56,752 bases of DNA from DASXRU01 sp039933315 (GTDB lineage Bacteria; Acidobacteriota; Blastocatellia; Pyrinomonadales; Pyrinomonadaceae). The notes beneath the pieces were generated by a model, which saw only the letters and a list, made by a program, of their open reading frames with translations, made no database searches and was not told the DNA's origin. Position numbers and translations under genes: made by a program. Below, piece by piece: positions 42,890-50,179 of the stretch. Numbering within the stretch: position 1 is the stretch's first letter; each line of letters starts with the position of its first letter. Location of the stretch: positions 1 through 56,752 of the forward strand of contig JBDTOI010000007.1 in the NCBI GenBank assembly GCA_039933315.1. The letters run 5' to 3'.

Positions 42890-43450
42890 ATGAAAAGACT
42901 CGGAAAAGTTAAAACGCTGGCAATAGCCTCCCTGTCAGCAATCGCAATAGCTACCCCGATCGCACTGGCGCAAAACGTCGGTACCGGTCAGGACAACAAG
43001 CGGGTTGCCCAGGGCGAACACCATGGGCAAGGAAAGCGCTCTGGTGGTCGCGAAGGTCGCGGCGACTGGGGTAAAGGCGAAGGTCGCGGGTTTCGTGGCG
43101 GCGGCCGGGACGGCATGTTTCGTGGCATTACCCTGACAGACGATCAGAAAGCCAGAATGCAGGCAATCAGCCAGAGCTTCCGCGAACGGACGCAGTCGCT
43201 GCACCAGCAACTTCAGGCCCAGCGCCAGGAGTTGCGTCAGGCCAACGACGGCGGTACGTTTAATGAAGCATTGGCGACTCAGAAACTGACCGAGACGGCT
43301 TCCCTTGAGGCAAAACTCATGGGCGAGCGGTTCAAGATGCGTCAGGAGATGAAGTCGGTGCTAACCGCTGAGCAGAAAGCTCAGATTGAACAGAAGCGCG
43401 CGGAGTTTAAGGCCAAAAGAGGCCAGCGCTCCGAGCGGAAAGTTCAGTAA
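42890..43450 (+). CDS. Spy/CpxP-like periplasmic protein
   Basis: 186 residues: signal peptide (LAIASLSAIAIATPIALAQ), a Gly/Arg/His-rich stretch (25-75), then a helical part with two LTxxQ motifs, LTDDQKARMQ and LTAEQKAQIEQ. This is the Spy/CpxP/CnrX-type envelope stress or metal-sensor chaperone fold. Paralogue in function of the gene at 44641. Strong Shine-Dalgarno AAGGAAG. Confidence 0.87.
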   Translation: MKRLGKVKTLAIASLSAIAIATPIALAQNVGTGQDNKRVAQGEHHGQGKRSGGREGRGDWGKGEGRGFRGGGRDGMFRGITLTDDQKARMQAISQSFRERTQSLHQQLQAQRQELRQANDGGTFNEALATQKLTETASLEAKLMGERFKMRQEMKSVLTAEQKAQIEQKRAEFKAKRGQRSERKVQ

Positions 43451-43464
43451 GCGCAGTTAGGAAG

Positions 43465-43498
43465 GGTGGCGAACCCAAATACGTTTGGGCTCGCCACC
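43465..43498 (+). terminator. Hairpin between the Spy-like and sigma genes
   Basis: 14-bp stem with one mismatch (43465-43479 / 43484-43498), loop TACG, no T run. It could end or stabilise the spy transcript and reduce read-through into the sigma gene. Confidence 0.65.
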
Positions 43499-43525
43499 TA
43501 AACCACTTCGACTCGGGAGCGTCTC

Positions 43526-44137
43526 CTGTCCAATAGTCACGAACAGGCCTCTGACTTGGATCTGGCCCGCTTCGCGCGCGACGGCGACGAGTCTGCTTTT
43601 GAAGAGATCATGAGGCGGTACAGTCCGCGGATTTTCCAGTTCGCCAGCCGATTCTTTCGCCAGCGCAGCCTGGTTGAAGAGGCCGCCCAGGAGGTTTTCC
43701 TGAAAGCATTTACTGAGCTGGGCAAGTTTGAAGGCCGAGGCTCGATGGAGGGCTGGCTGACGCGCATAACCACCAACACGTGCCTCAACATACTTCGTAG
43801 TTCAAAGCGACGTCCGGAGTTGACCGTATCTGACTTGACTGAGGAACAGAACGACTGGGTGGAGAACAAACTTGCCGATGTAGCCACTGAACGGCACAAG
43901 GCAAGCGAACGCAGCGAGGTAGCAGCCGATTTGGCCGCCAGAGTGCTCGAAACATTATCTCCCGACGATCAGTTAGTTCTGACCACGATGGATGGGGAGG
44001 ATGCGTCAGTTAAAGAGATGGTGGCGTTGACCGGCTGGTCGGAGTCGAAAGTGAAAGTGACGGCATTCCGCGCCCGTCGTCGAATGCGTGAGAAGGTCGA
44101 GAAATTACTGGCAAGGAAAACGAAGGCAACGGCTTAG
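43526..44137 (+). CDS. ECF RNA polymerase sigma factor
   Basis: 203 residues from a CTG at 43526 preceded by GGGAG with 6-nt spacing, or 193 from a TTG at 43556 that lacks a Shine-Dalgarno; no ATG/GTG is available. Sigma2 region: DGDESAFEEIMRRYSPRIFQFASRFFRQRSLVEEAAQEVFLKAF; sigma4: LSPDDQLVLTTMDGEDASVKEMVALTGWSESKVKVTAFRARRRMREKV. Followed by a zinc-type anti-sigma gene. It probably recognises AAC..GTC-type promoters such as those at 42798 and 37013; unproven. Confidence 0.88.
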   Translation: MSNSHEQASDLDLARFARDGDESAFEEIMRRYSPRIFQFASRFFRQRSLVEEAAQEVFLKAFTELGKFEGRGSMEGWLTRITTNTCLNILRSSKRRPELTVSDLTEEQNDWVENKLADVATERHKASERSEVAADLAARVLETLSPDDQLVLTTMDGEDASVKEMVALTGWSESKVKVTAFRARRRMREKVEKLLARKTKATA

Positions 44138-44158
44138 TTTAGAAACACGAGGAATCAG

Positions 44159-44638
44159 ATGAGCGAACATATCACCCAGCTTATCGAAGAAACGCCGCTG
44201 GCAAGTTTAAGCGACAGCGATCTGACTGCGATCCGGACGCACGTCCGAGACTGCGCTGATTGCGCGCGAACATTCGCGGCCGCACAAATCGCAACGCTCT
44301 TATTGAAAGAGGGTGTGACGGAAGTTTTTGAGCCATCGCCTTTCTTCCATACGCGCGTGCTGGCCACCCTGCGAGAGAGACAGAGCGCGAACGAAGGATG
44401 GGCATGGAGCCGCTTGTGGCGCTCCGCCAGTGCGCTGGCATATTCGATGGTGGCAGCGGTGGCGCTTATGGCAGCCGTCAGTTTCGCAATTCCGGCCACC
44501 TCGAGTCTTCAGGAGTTGACCAGCGCCTATGCTGAGGATTCGGTGATTCTTGATCAGGGCGAACCGCTGGATGACCAGGTATCCGACGGCCACATCCTGG
44601 CGACGCTTTATAGCGTGGATGAGGAGGCGGCAAGATAA
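44159..44638 (+). CDS. Membrane anti-sigma factor
   Basis: 159 residues. N-terminal zinc anti-sigma signature HVRDCADCA (HxxxCxxC) near residue 28, then an amphipathic linker, one membrane helix (ALAYSMVAAVALMAAVSFAI) and an acidic extracytoplasmic tail. It would hold the ECF factor at the membrane until a signal releases it. 22 nt after the sigma gene. Confidence 0.88.
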   Translation: MSEHITQLIEETPLASLSDSDLTAIRTHVRDCADCARTFAAAQIATLLLKEGVTEVFEPSPFFHTRVLATLRERQSANEGWAWSRLWRSASALAYSMVAAVALMAAVSFAIPATSSLQELTSAYAEDSVILDQGEPLDDQVSDGHILATLYSVDEEAAR

Positions 44639-44640
44639 TT

Positions 44641-45027
44641 ATGGACGCAACCAGTAAAGGTAAATGGCAGGTACGGGTCGCGGCGATCGTAATCTTCCTG
44701 CTTGGTTTCACTGCCGGTGCTCTGGCCCTGAATGGATACAGGCGATGGGCTCGCGGCGGCGGAGAGGTCTCACGTCAGAATAGATTCGAACAGATGCTGG
44801 ACCGCCTGCAGCTCAGCGCCGACCAGAAAACTCAGGTGCATCAGATCCTGGGTGACACTCGTTCGCAGTTGCAGGCGTTGCGCAAAGAGTCGGAACCTCG
44901 CTTTGCCGAGATTCGGCGGCAGGCAGATGAACGATTACAAAAAGTGCTGACGCCGGATCAATGGAAACAGTTCCAACAGGAACGAGAAGAAGGCCGCAAC
45001 CGGGGCCGGCGCCGCGAAGGCAGATAG
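44641..45027 (+). CDS. Spy/CpxP-like membrane-anchored protein
   Basis: 128 residues: an N-terminal membrane helix (VRVAAIVIFLLGFTAGALAL), then a helical hairpin with LQLSADQKTQVHQIL and LTPDQWKQF, the LTxxQ-type motifs, ending in a basic tail. Probably an extracytoplasmic sensor that works with the anti-sigma factor (as CnrX does with CnrY). 2 nt after the anti-sigma stop. Confidence 0.85.
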   Translation: MDATSKGKWQVRVAAIVIFLLGFTAGALALNGYRRWARGGGEVSRQNRFEQMLDRLQLSADQKTQVHQILGDTRSQLQALRKESEPRFAEIRRQADERLQKVLTPDQWKQFQQEREEGRNRGRRREGR

Positions 45028-45029
45028 TT

Positions 45030-45242
45030 GTAGGGGCGGCACTCCGTGGCCGCCCCCCGTTGATGGTCCGGGCAGTACGGGAATAAAACCATTTTCCATA
45101 TATCATTTTCCATTTCTCACTCGGCAGCCCTCAACTGTTCCTTCGATGAAAAATGAAAAAGACATATGGGAAATGGATCTTGAGCCCGTTGCATTAACAG
45201 AGCCCGAGATAAAGAGGGGCGGCCACGGAGTGCCGCCCCTAC
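45030..45242. repeat. Nested inverted-repeat element, GGGGCGGCACTCCGTGG family
   Basis: Perfect 27-bp arms (45030-45056, 45216-45242) around a 159-nt centre that holds an inner inverted pair of AT-rich motifs (TTTTCCATATATCATTTTCC near 45095 and its partner near 45160). A family member runs off the window end at 56675. Confidence 0.9.
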
Positions 45243-45290
45243 ATACGTTTTGATGACGTATCTAACAGAGCGTGTTAATATCCTCCCATT

Positions 45291-46394
45291 ATGCGCTTTG
45301 ATGTCGTTCTAATACGATTAGTATTCACTGCAATTCTAGTGGGAGCAGGTTACAAACTGCATCCTCTCCCGGGCGACCCGCTGCTCTCGGCCGGCTCTGC
45401 GGCTCTAATTGCTATCGCCATCATCCTTTTCGAGTTACGCATTCGCCGGGCATCGCTTAAGACGCTCATCGGCGCGGCCGTCGGCTCGATCATGGGTATT
45501 GTGGGAGCGTGTCTGATTGGATCGCTGATCATGTCCATGGCCATGGATCCGCCAGAGAAAACGTTCCTCGCTCTGGCTCTGACGTTTTTCATGGCTTATG
45601 TCGGGCTGATGGTGGGCGCGGCCAAGGGAGACTATCTTGATCTGTCCGCGCTGGGCGGCATTTTCAGCGACAAGGTCCCGCGTCGCGATCTGAAAATACT
45701 TGATACCTCGGTCATCATCGACGGCCGGATTGCGGACGTAGCGGAAACCGGTTTTCTTTCCGGCACCCTCATAATTCCCCAGTTCATTTTGCGCGAGCTG
45801 CAACAGGTAGCCGATTCGCCCGACTCGTCCAAGCGACAACGCGGGCGGCGCGGCCTGGACATGCTGCAGCGTTTGCAGAACAACAGCTCGCTGGATATTC
45901 AGATTGTGGAGACAGACTTCCCCGCGGTTCGCGAAGTTGATCTGAAACTCATCGAGTTGGGCCAGCAACTGGATGCAGTCATCGTTACCAACGACTTTAA
46001 TCTAAATAAGGTGTCACAGCTGCGCGGAGTGCACGTGCTGAACATCAATGAGCTGGCCAATGCACTTAAGCCGGTGGTGTTGCCCGGCGAGGCCATGCGC
46101 GTTTTCATCTTGAAAGAAGGCAAGGAATATAATCAGGGAGTCGCTTACCTGGACGATGGCACTATGGTTGTGGTTGATAACGCCCGGCGCCTGATTGGAA
46201 GAAACGCCGACGTCTCCGTTACCAGCGTGCTGCAGACCACGGCCGGGAAAATGATCTTCGGCCGGATTTGGGAAGAAGCGCCGGAGGTGCCTAACGGCAA
46301 TGGCGAACAGCGGGCAAATGGCACGCGACGTCCATTGCGCGAGGTTCGACCGGCTCCGGTGTTGACGCGCATAACGGACCAAACCGATTCCTAA
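45291..46394 (+). CDS. PIN/TRAM domain membrane protein (YacL-like)
   Basis: 367 residues: four N-terminal membrane helices (1-125), a PIN domain with acidic residues in LDTSVIIDGRIADV, RELQQVAD and DAVIVTNDFNLNKV, then a TRAM domain (PGEAMRVFILKEGKEYNQGVAYLDDGTMVVV) that binds RNA. Probably a membrane-bound ribonuclease. Precedes ispD, as is common in Firmicutes and Acidobacteria. Confidence 0.93.
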   Translation: MRFDVVLIRLVFTAILVGAGYKLHPLPGDPLLSAGSAALIAIAIILFELRIRRASLKTLIGAAVGSIMGIVGACLIGSLIMSMAMDPPEKTFLALALTFFMAYVGLMVGAAKGDYLDLSALGGIFSDKVPRRDLKILDTSVIIDGRIADVAETGFLSGTLIIPQFILRELQQVADSPDSSKRQRGRRGLDMLQRLQNNSSLDIQIVETDFPAVREVDLKLIELGQQLDAVIVTNDFNLNKVSQLRGVHVLNINELANALKPVVLPGEAMRVFILKEGKEYNQGVAYLDDGTMVVVDNARRLIGRNADVSVTSVLQTTAGKMIFGRIWEEAPEVPNGNGEQRANGTRRPLREVRPAPVLTRITDQTDS

Positions 46395-46398
46395 CCGA

Positions 46399-47100
46399 AT
46401 GAATGTCGCCATCATTCCCGCGGCCGGGCAAGGTCTCCGGATGGGCGGCAAGCGGGCCAAGCAGTTCTTAAAACTCGACGGTATCCCTGTAATCATTCAT
46501 ACGCTCAAGCGTTTTGAGCAGTGCCCGGACATTGATCAAGTTGTCGTCGTCCTGCCGGCGAATGACGTCAAGGGATTTCCTGCGCTCGCGCGAAGGTTCG
46601 ACTTGCGCAAAGTCGCTCAGTGCATTGCGGGGGGCAAGACTCGTTCGCAGTCAGTCCGACTGGGCCTGCAGTCGCTGCTTCAGCCGGATGCCAAAATGGT
46701 AGCCGTGCATGACGGGGTGAGACCTTTCGTCACGCCTGAAGAGATTTCCCAAACACTGCGGGCAGCTAAACGTACTGGAGCCGCGATACTCGTCGCCCCG
46801 GTGACTGACACAATTAAGTTTGTCAGGGGCCGGACGGTCCTTCATACAATACCGCGCGATCGATTTCGTCGAGCGCTCACGCCCCAGTGTTTTCATTACC
46901 AACTTCTGCGCGACGCCTTTCAACGCGCCGGAAGTCTCATGAACAAAGCTACGGACGACAGTATGCTGTTGGAGGCTTCTGGGCGGGTGACGTTTGTGGA
47001 AGGGAACGCGCGAAATATTAAGATCACGGGACCGGAGGATCTGGCGCTGGCGGAGATTATTCTGCAGCAGAATCCGGAGTTCAGAATTAAGCCGTTCTGA
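46399..47100 (+). CDS. ispD: 2-C-methyl-D-erythritol 4-phosphate cytidylyltransferase
   Basis: 233 residues. CTP-binding AIIPAAGQGLRMGGKRAKQFLKL, then GGKTRSQSVRLGL, VAVHDGVRPFVTPEEI, VAPVTDTIK and TDDSMLLE, the IspD set. Third step of the MEP isoprenoid pathway. 4 nt after the PIN-TRAM gene; ispF is next. Confidence 0.97.
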   Translation: MNVAIIPAAGQGLRMGGKRAKQFLKLDGIPVIIHTLKRFEQCPDIDQVVVVLPANDVKGFPALARRFDLRKVAQCIAGGKTRSQSVRLGLQSLLQPDAKMVAVHDGVRPFVTPEEISQTLRAAKRTGAAILVAPVTDTIKFVRGRTVLHTIPRDRFRRALTPQCFHYQLLRDAFQRAGSLMNKATDDSMLLEASGRVTFVEGNARNIKITGPEDLALAEIILQQNPEFRIKPF

Positions 47101-47125
47101 AATCTCAAATTTCACATCTGAGATC
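47099..47125. repeat. Repeat remnant between ispD and ispF
   Basis: Degenerate TCTCAAATTTCACATCTGAGATC sequence, split here as TCTCAAATTTC and ACATCTGAGATC, related to the TTTGAGATCTCAAA family. Followed by about 70 nt of A/C-rich, G-poor sequence up to the ispF ATG. Confidence 0.55.
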
Positions 47126-47196
47126 CTGGAAAGACAAAAAACACATCAGCACCAAAAACAAAAACACGAAACATCAGCACAACAAAACATAACCTT

Positions 47197-47694
47197 ATGT
47201 TTCGCATCGGCATCGGCCACGACCTGCACCCTTTAGTATCCGGGCGGCCCCTCATTTTGGGCGGGATACGCATTGAATCGGAATTTGGCGCCGACGGCCA
47301 TTCTGACGCCGATGCGCTCACCCATGCTATCGCTGATGCTATTCTCGGGGCTTTGTGTGAAGGCGATCTCGGGGTGCACTTTTGCGATCGTGATCCGCAG
47401 TGGAAGGATGCCGACAGCCTGCAGCTGTTGACCCGCATCAACTCCCTCGCGGATGAACGCGGCTTTCATATCATCAACATCGACAGCAACATAATCCTTG
47501 AGCGGCCGCGTTTGCGTGATTACATCAACACCATGCGGGGCAAACTGGCTGACACGCTGGGCATAGAGATTGGTTGCGTTAGCGTAAAAGCAAAGACCGG
47601 CGAAGGACTTGGTCCGGTGGGCCGGAGCGAGGCTGTGGAGACGCAGGCCGTCGTGCTGCTGGCGTCGGTCTCAGCCAACTCATTTGGTGATTAA
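47197..47694 (+). CDS. ispF: 2-C-methyl-D-erythritol 2,4-cyclodiphosphate synthase
   Basis: 165 residues. Zinc ligands IGHDLHPL (Asp8, His10) and a later His42-equivalent in GADGHSDADALTHAIADAILGA, plus KAKTGEGLGPVGRSEAV. Forms the cyclodiphosphate in the MEP pathway. Intact. Confidence 0.97.
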   Translation: MFRIGIGHDLHPLVSGRPLILGGIRIESEFGADGHSDADALTHAIADAILGALCEGDLGVHFCDRDPQWKDADSLQLLTRINSLADERGFHIINIDSNIILERPRLRDYINTMRGKLADTLGIEIGCVSVKAKTGEGLGPVGRSEAVETQAVVLLASVSANSFGD

Positions 47695-47742
47695 TGAATG
47701 CACGCAAACGGACGGTTTGCATCTACAAAGGGTGGCAGAACC

Positions 47743-49062
47743 TTGAGACCTCAGGACGTAATTCGCAAAAAGCGAGACGGCGGAGAGCTATCGCCCGTCG
47801 AGATAAACTTCTTTGTCGAAGCGGTTACCAGCGGCGAGATGGCCGACTATCAGACTTCCGCACTGTTGATGGCGATCTTTCTGAACGGCATGACCGAAGC
47901 GGAGCAGACTGCGCTGACTGACGCGATGCTGCGCTCGGGCGAGATTCTCGACTTCTCGGATTTCCCCGAACCAAAAGCCGACAAGCACTCTACCGGCGGA
48001 GTTGGCGATAAGACATCCCTGCTGGTAGCGCCGTTTGCCGCGGCCGCCGGTGTGTGCGTGCCTATGATCTCCGGCCGGGGTCTGGGTCATACAGGCGGTA
48101 CGCTGGATAAACTGGAATCCATTCCCGGTTATCGTGTTGACCTCTCCTTGAAAGAGTTTCGCACGGTACTGGAAAAGGTGGGTTTTGCCATGACAGGCCA
48201 GACGGCGCAGGTGGCCCCGGCGGACAAGAAGCTTTATGCCTTACGTGATGCGACTGCCACCGTCGAGACCATCCCCCTGATCGTGGCTTCGATTATTTCG
48301 AAGAAGGGCGCCGCCGGCCTGGATGCGATGGTGATCGACGTGAAGACAGGAACGGGAGCGTTCATGCGCGAAACCTCGCAAGCACGCGAGCTGGCCCACG
48401 CTCTGGTGCGGACAGGCAACTCTCTGGGGGTTCGTACGGAGGCACTGATCACCGACATGAACCAGCCTCTGGGTCGCGCGGTTGGCAACTCGGTTGAAGT
48501 TCGCGAGTGTATTGAGATTCTTCGTGGTGAGGCTGCGCCCGGCGCCTTGCCCGTGCTCGAGCTATCGGTGGAATTAGCCGCGCGCATGGTCATGCTCTCC
48601 CGGTTGGTATCGTCCCTCGATGAGGCCCGTGAAGTGGTGCGGCGAACGCTTGAGTCCGGGCAGGCGCTGGAAAAATTCCGCGCCAACGTCGAGGCCCAGG
48701 GCGGCGACTCGCGAGTGTGTGACGATCCCGCGAAATTCCTGCCGTTGACAGAAAATGCTTATAAGGTAGAATCCCCGCACTCTGGATTTCTTGTTAATAC
48801 TGACGCGACCGAGATTGGTCAGGCGGTGGCCGCTGCCGGCGGTGGCCGAGTTCGAATCGACGATAAGATCGATCCGACAGTAGGGTTTCTGGCGCACGTG
48901 AAGATCGGCGATCGCATCAAAGAAGGCGATGCCATCGGGTGGGTTTACTGCCTCGACGAAACGAGGGGCATCGAAACCGCCGCACGAATCCAGGCCGCCT
49001 ATCAGTTCAATGAAGAGCCGGGCCCGCCCCAGGAATTAGTGAAGGAAGTGATCGCCGAATGA
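47743..49062 (+). CDS. pdp: Pyrimidine-nucleoside phosphorylase
   Basis: 439 residues if started at TTG 47743 (MRPQDVIRKKRDGGELS, the family N-terminus) with AGGGTGG upstream; ATG 47698 would add 15 atypical residues. Thymidine/pyrimidine nucleoside phosphorylase signatures: HSTGGVGDKTSLL, SGRGLGHTGGTLDKLESIPG, and KTGTGAF. Phosphorolyses thymidine/uridine to the base and (deoxy)ribose 1-phosphate. Head of the nucleoside cluster. Stop overlaps the next ATG. Confidence 0.93.
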   Translation: MRPQDVIRKKRDGGELSPVEINFFVEAVTSGEMADYQTSALLMAIFLNGMTEAEQTALTDAMLRSGEILDFSDFPEPKADKHSTGGVGDKTSLLVAPFAAAAGVCVPMISGRGLGHTGGTLDKLESIPGYRVDLSLKEFRTVLEKVGFAMTGQTAQVAPADKKLYALRDATATVETIPLIVASIISKKGAAGLDAMVIDVKTGTGAFMRETSQARELAHALVRTGNSLGVRTEALITDMNQPLGRAVGNSVEVRECIEILRGEAAPGALPVLELSVELAARMVMLSRLVSSLDEAREVVRRTLESGQALEKFRANVEAQGGDSRVCDDPAKFLPLTENAYKVESPHSGFLVNTDATEIGQAVAAAGGGRVRIDDKIDPTVGFLAHVKIGDRIKEGDAIGWVYCLDETRGIETAARIQAAYQFNEEPGPPQELVKEVIAE

Positions 49063-50150
49063 AGTTCAAGCTGCTAATCGCGGCGCTGGCGCTTAGCTTG
49101 TTGGTTTTGGCCGTACCCGCTTGCCACCGCGCAGACTACGCCGCCGACGACAAGACCAAGAAACGGGTCGGCATTGTGTTTGATATTGGCGGCAAGGATG
49201 ACCGCTCGTTTAATGCTGCCGCCTTCGCCGGAGTGAAATGCGCCGAGACGGGGAAAACGCCCGACGGCCAGGACTGTGGCAAGCCGCCGCTGGGAATCAT
49301 TCTGCGGGACATCGAACCGGGTAACCCAACTTCGATCGAGCCCGCCATGCGCGCCTTCGCCGAGCGGGGGTACGACTTGATTATCGCCGTGGGCTTTGCG
49401 CAGGGTCCGATCCTGCAAATGGTCGCAGAAGACTATCCGAACATAAACTTCGCCATCGTAGACGGCGTGATCTTTGAAAAGGACGGCAAGACTCCCAAGT
49501 CGAATGTCGCGTCACTGGTTTTCAAGGAGCACGAAGGCTCTTACCTGGTAGGCATGATCGCGGCCCGGACCTCGAAGACCGGCACCATCGGTTTTGTGGG
49601 CGGGATGGACATTGGCCTCATTCATCGATTTGCGACTGGCTACGAAGAAGGAGCTCGCTCGGTAAATCCCAATATTAAGGTGGTCCAGAACTACGTTGGT
49701 GTAACTGATGGCGCCTGGAACAATCCCGGGAAGGGCAAAGAGATTTCACTTTCGCAAATCAGTAAGGGCGCCGATGTAATTTTCACCGCAGCGGGCAACT
49801 CTGGCCTGGGGGCCTTCGACGCCGTCGAGCAATCCGGTAAGGAAAACGGGCGCGCGACACACTTCGTTATCGGAGTTGATTCAAACCAGAACATGGTGAA
49901 GCCGGGCTTCGTGCTCACCAGCATGGTCAAGCGCGTGGACAATGCCGTTTACAACATTGTGAAAGAAGTGGTCGAAGGAAAGTTTAAGGGAGGCTTTCAC
50001 GTTTTTGGTCTGGATACTGACGGCGTCGGTTACGTGGTGGACGAGAACAACAAGGATCTTATCTCGCCTCAGGTGCTTACTGAAGTTGAGGCTGCCAAGA
50101 AAAAGATTGTGGCCGGGGAAATCAAGGTTACCGACGCGATGATGAAGTAA
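49059..50150 (+). CDS. BMP-family nucleoside-binding lipoprotein
   Basis: 363 residues. Lipobox LAVPAC near residue 22; BMP/Med/PnrA domain with VGIVFDIGGKDDRSFNAAAFAGV, YDLIIAVGFAQGPILQMVAEDYPNINFAIVDG, GTIGFVGGMDIGLIHRFATGY and VIFTAAGNSGLGAFDA. The solute receptor of the ABC importer encoded next (50180-54421). Purine nucleoside binding is known for PnrA homologues. Overlaps pdp by ATGA. Confidence 0.94.
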   Translation: MKFKLLIAALALSLLVLAVPACHRADYAADDKTKKRVGIVFDIGGKDDRSFNAAAFAGVKCAETGKTPDGQDCGKPPLGIILRDIEPGNPTSIEPAMRAFAERGYDLIIAVGFAQGPILQMVAEDYPNINFAIVDGVIFEKDGKTPKSNVASLVFKEHEGSYLVGMIAARTSKTGTIGFVGGMDIGLIHRFATGYEEGARSVNPNIKVVQNYVGVTDGAWNNPGKGKEISLSQISKGADVIFTAAGNSGLGAFDAVEQSGKENGRATHFVIGVDSNQNMVKPGFVLTSMVKRVDNAVYNIVKEVVEGKFKGGFHVFGLDTDGVGYVVDENNKDLISPQVLTEVEAAKKKIVAGEIKVTDAMMK

Positions 50151-50179
50151 CTGTAACCATAGGCCCTATATTGAGTGTC

